Source: Lachnospiraceae bacterium
Lineage (GTDB): Bacteria; Bacillota; Clostridia; Lachnospirales; Lachnospiraceae
NCBI GenBank assembly: GCA_022769625.1
Contig: JALEJP010000026.1
Coordinates: forward strand, 1-32,596
DNA: 32,596 nucleotides
Direction: 5' to 3'
Shown: piece after piece, positions 32,042-32,596 of the stretch
Layout: every line of letters begins with the position of its first letter
Position numbering within the stretch: position 1 is the stretch's first letter
Program-made: the position numbers and the translations under genes
Notes under the pieces: model-generated
What the model was told of the DNA's origin: nothing
Seen by the model: the letters and a program-made list of their open reading frames with translations, nothing else
Databases searched by the model: none

Positions 32042-32437
32042 ATGAAAACAAAGGTGGAGACGTTGACAAAGAGTGAAGAGCAGATGATGGATATTTTCTG
32101 GGACAGTGACGGACCGCTTACCAGTGTGGACATTATCAAGATGAAGGTGAGAGATACCTGGGGCAATGGGCTTGTCCATAATATTCTGCGTTCTCTGGTG
32201 CAAAAGGGGATGCTGAAGGAGTGTGGACTGGAGCATTGTTACACACAGTATGCCAGAAAACTCGCGCCTACCATGACCCGGGAAGAATATGCGGCAAAGC
32301 TGATGATTTCCAGAGTGGGAGGGAAATCTTCGATTTCCAGGCTTATGGTCGCTCTGGCAAAGGAGCAGGATGAGGACGGGGAGATGATCAGTGAGCTGGA
32401 GGAAATCATACAGCAGATGAGGGGAAAGGAAGAGTGA
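32042..32437 (+). CDS. BlaI/MecI/CopY-family transcriptional repressor
   Basis: A 131-aa winged-helix repressor of the penicillinase-repressor family. The N-terminal wHTH (about 8-75) has LTKSEEQMMDIFWDSDGPLT, followed by a recognition helix region with VHNILRSLVQKGML. The C-terminal half (about 80-131), helical and acidic, is the dimerisation part. In known systems the repressor is cleaved after a BlaR1/MecR1 sensor detects beta-lactam or, in relatives, another cell-envelope signal. A membrane protein gene starts 1 nt after the stop. No beta-lactamase or PBP gene is inside the window, so the target is unknown. An AAAGGACAGGGAG ribosome binding region precedes the ATG. Confidence 0.9.
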   Translation: MKTKVETLTKSEEQMMDIFWDSDGPLTSVDIIKMKVRDTWGNGLVHNILRSLVQKGMLKECGLEHCYTQYARKLAPTMTREEYAAKLMISRVGGKSSISRLMVALAKEQDEDGEMISELEEIIQQMRGKEE

Positions 32438-32438
32438 T

Positions 32439-32596
32439 ATGAGAATAACACCGGTCTCTGTGCTGATGGCTGTTTTGTGGAGCGGGATCCTGATCGGAAT
32501 GGTCTACTGGATGCGGCGGAAAAGTCAGTATGTGAGAAAGTTTGGAATCACCTGCATTATAATGGTATATTTGTTCTGTATTGTTCGGGTGTTATT
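32439..32596 (+). CDS. Partial membrane protein, probably BlaR1/MecR1-like M56 sensor peptidase (cut by window end)
   Basis: Only the first 52 codons are present. The product begins MRITPVSVLMAVLWSGILIG, a transmembrane helix, then a positively charged turn (WMRRKSQYVRKFG), then a second helix (ITCIIMVYLFCIVRV) running off the window. The start ATG is 1 nt past the BlaI-type stop, so the two are coupled. The two-helix start and the partner gene suggest an M56 sensor, but no zinc motif is in view. Confidence 0.65.
   Translation, partial: MRITPVSVLMAVLWSGILIGMVYWMRRKSQYVRKFGITCIIMVYLFCIVRVL

Overview
The window looks like a chromosomal segment of a gut Lachnospiraceae-type Firmicute (Blautia/Ruminococcus-like). 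The evidence is moderate GC content, strong AGGAGG ribosome binding sites, T-box leaders, an archaeal-type AspRS linked to gatCAB, an LL-DAP aminotransferase pathway, and giant secreted multidomain proteins carrying Big_2, FIVAR and BspA-like modules. The genus is inferred. No rRNA, tRNA, CRISPR array, prophage or transposase was seen.

Layout. 1-296: non-coding, with a structured repeat. 297-1181: XerD-like tyrosine recombinase. 1413-6314: 1633-aa secreted GH43 enzyme. 6379-6852 (minus): Met8/CysG-N-type siroheme dehydrogenase, divergent from 7072-8106 (DAHP synthase). The DAHP synthase is followed closely by a membrane-anchored MutS-type ATPase, RNase HI (overlapping) and a 1225-aa secreted Big_2/NPCBM protein. 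14018-14380: promoter and tyrosine T-box, then tyrS, a 47-aa membrane microprotein and alaS. 18564-18844: promoter and rpsU. 18845-19257: non-coding composite of hairpins with a second copy of the structured repeat, in front of galE. 20374-22292: promoter, hairpin leader and a secreted NlpC/P60 peptidase. 22289-24445: promoter, attenuator, glnA and an ANTAR-domain antiterminator protein. 24557-26710: dapF and dapL. 26711-27230: a terminator with an ANTAR-like hairpin, a promoter and a T-box with overlapping Glu/Asn specifier codons. 27231-31809: aspS-gatC-gatA-gatB. 32042-32596: a BlaI-family repressor and the start of a membrane protein, probably its BlaR1/M56 partner.

The right half is centred on nitrogen and amide-aminoacyl-tRNA metabolism. 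GlnA makes glutamine. The neighbouring ANTAR protein probably antiterminates glnA through a hexaloop hairpin that overlaps the leader terminator. GatCAB uses glutamine to convert Asp-tRNA(Asn) and Glu-tRNA(Gln) to the amidated forms, and its operon carries a T-box that can read either tRNA(Asn) or tRNA(Glu). DapL and DapF supply meso-DAP for peptidoglycan, which the NlpC/P60 enzyme may cut.

The most novel-looking signal is a dispersed, structured non-coding element of about 114 bp. There are two full copies 19 kb apart, about 94% identical, whose differences leave the stems pairable. A minimal related hairpin occurs as well. All three sit just upstream of genes: the recombinase, galE and the NlpC/P60 gene.
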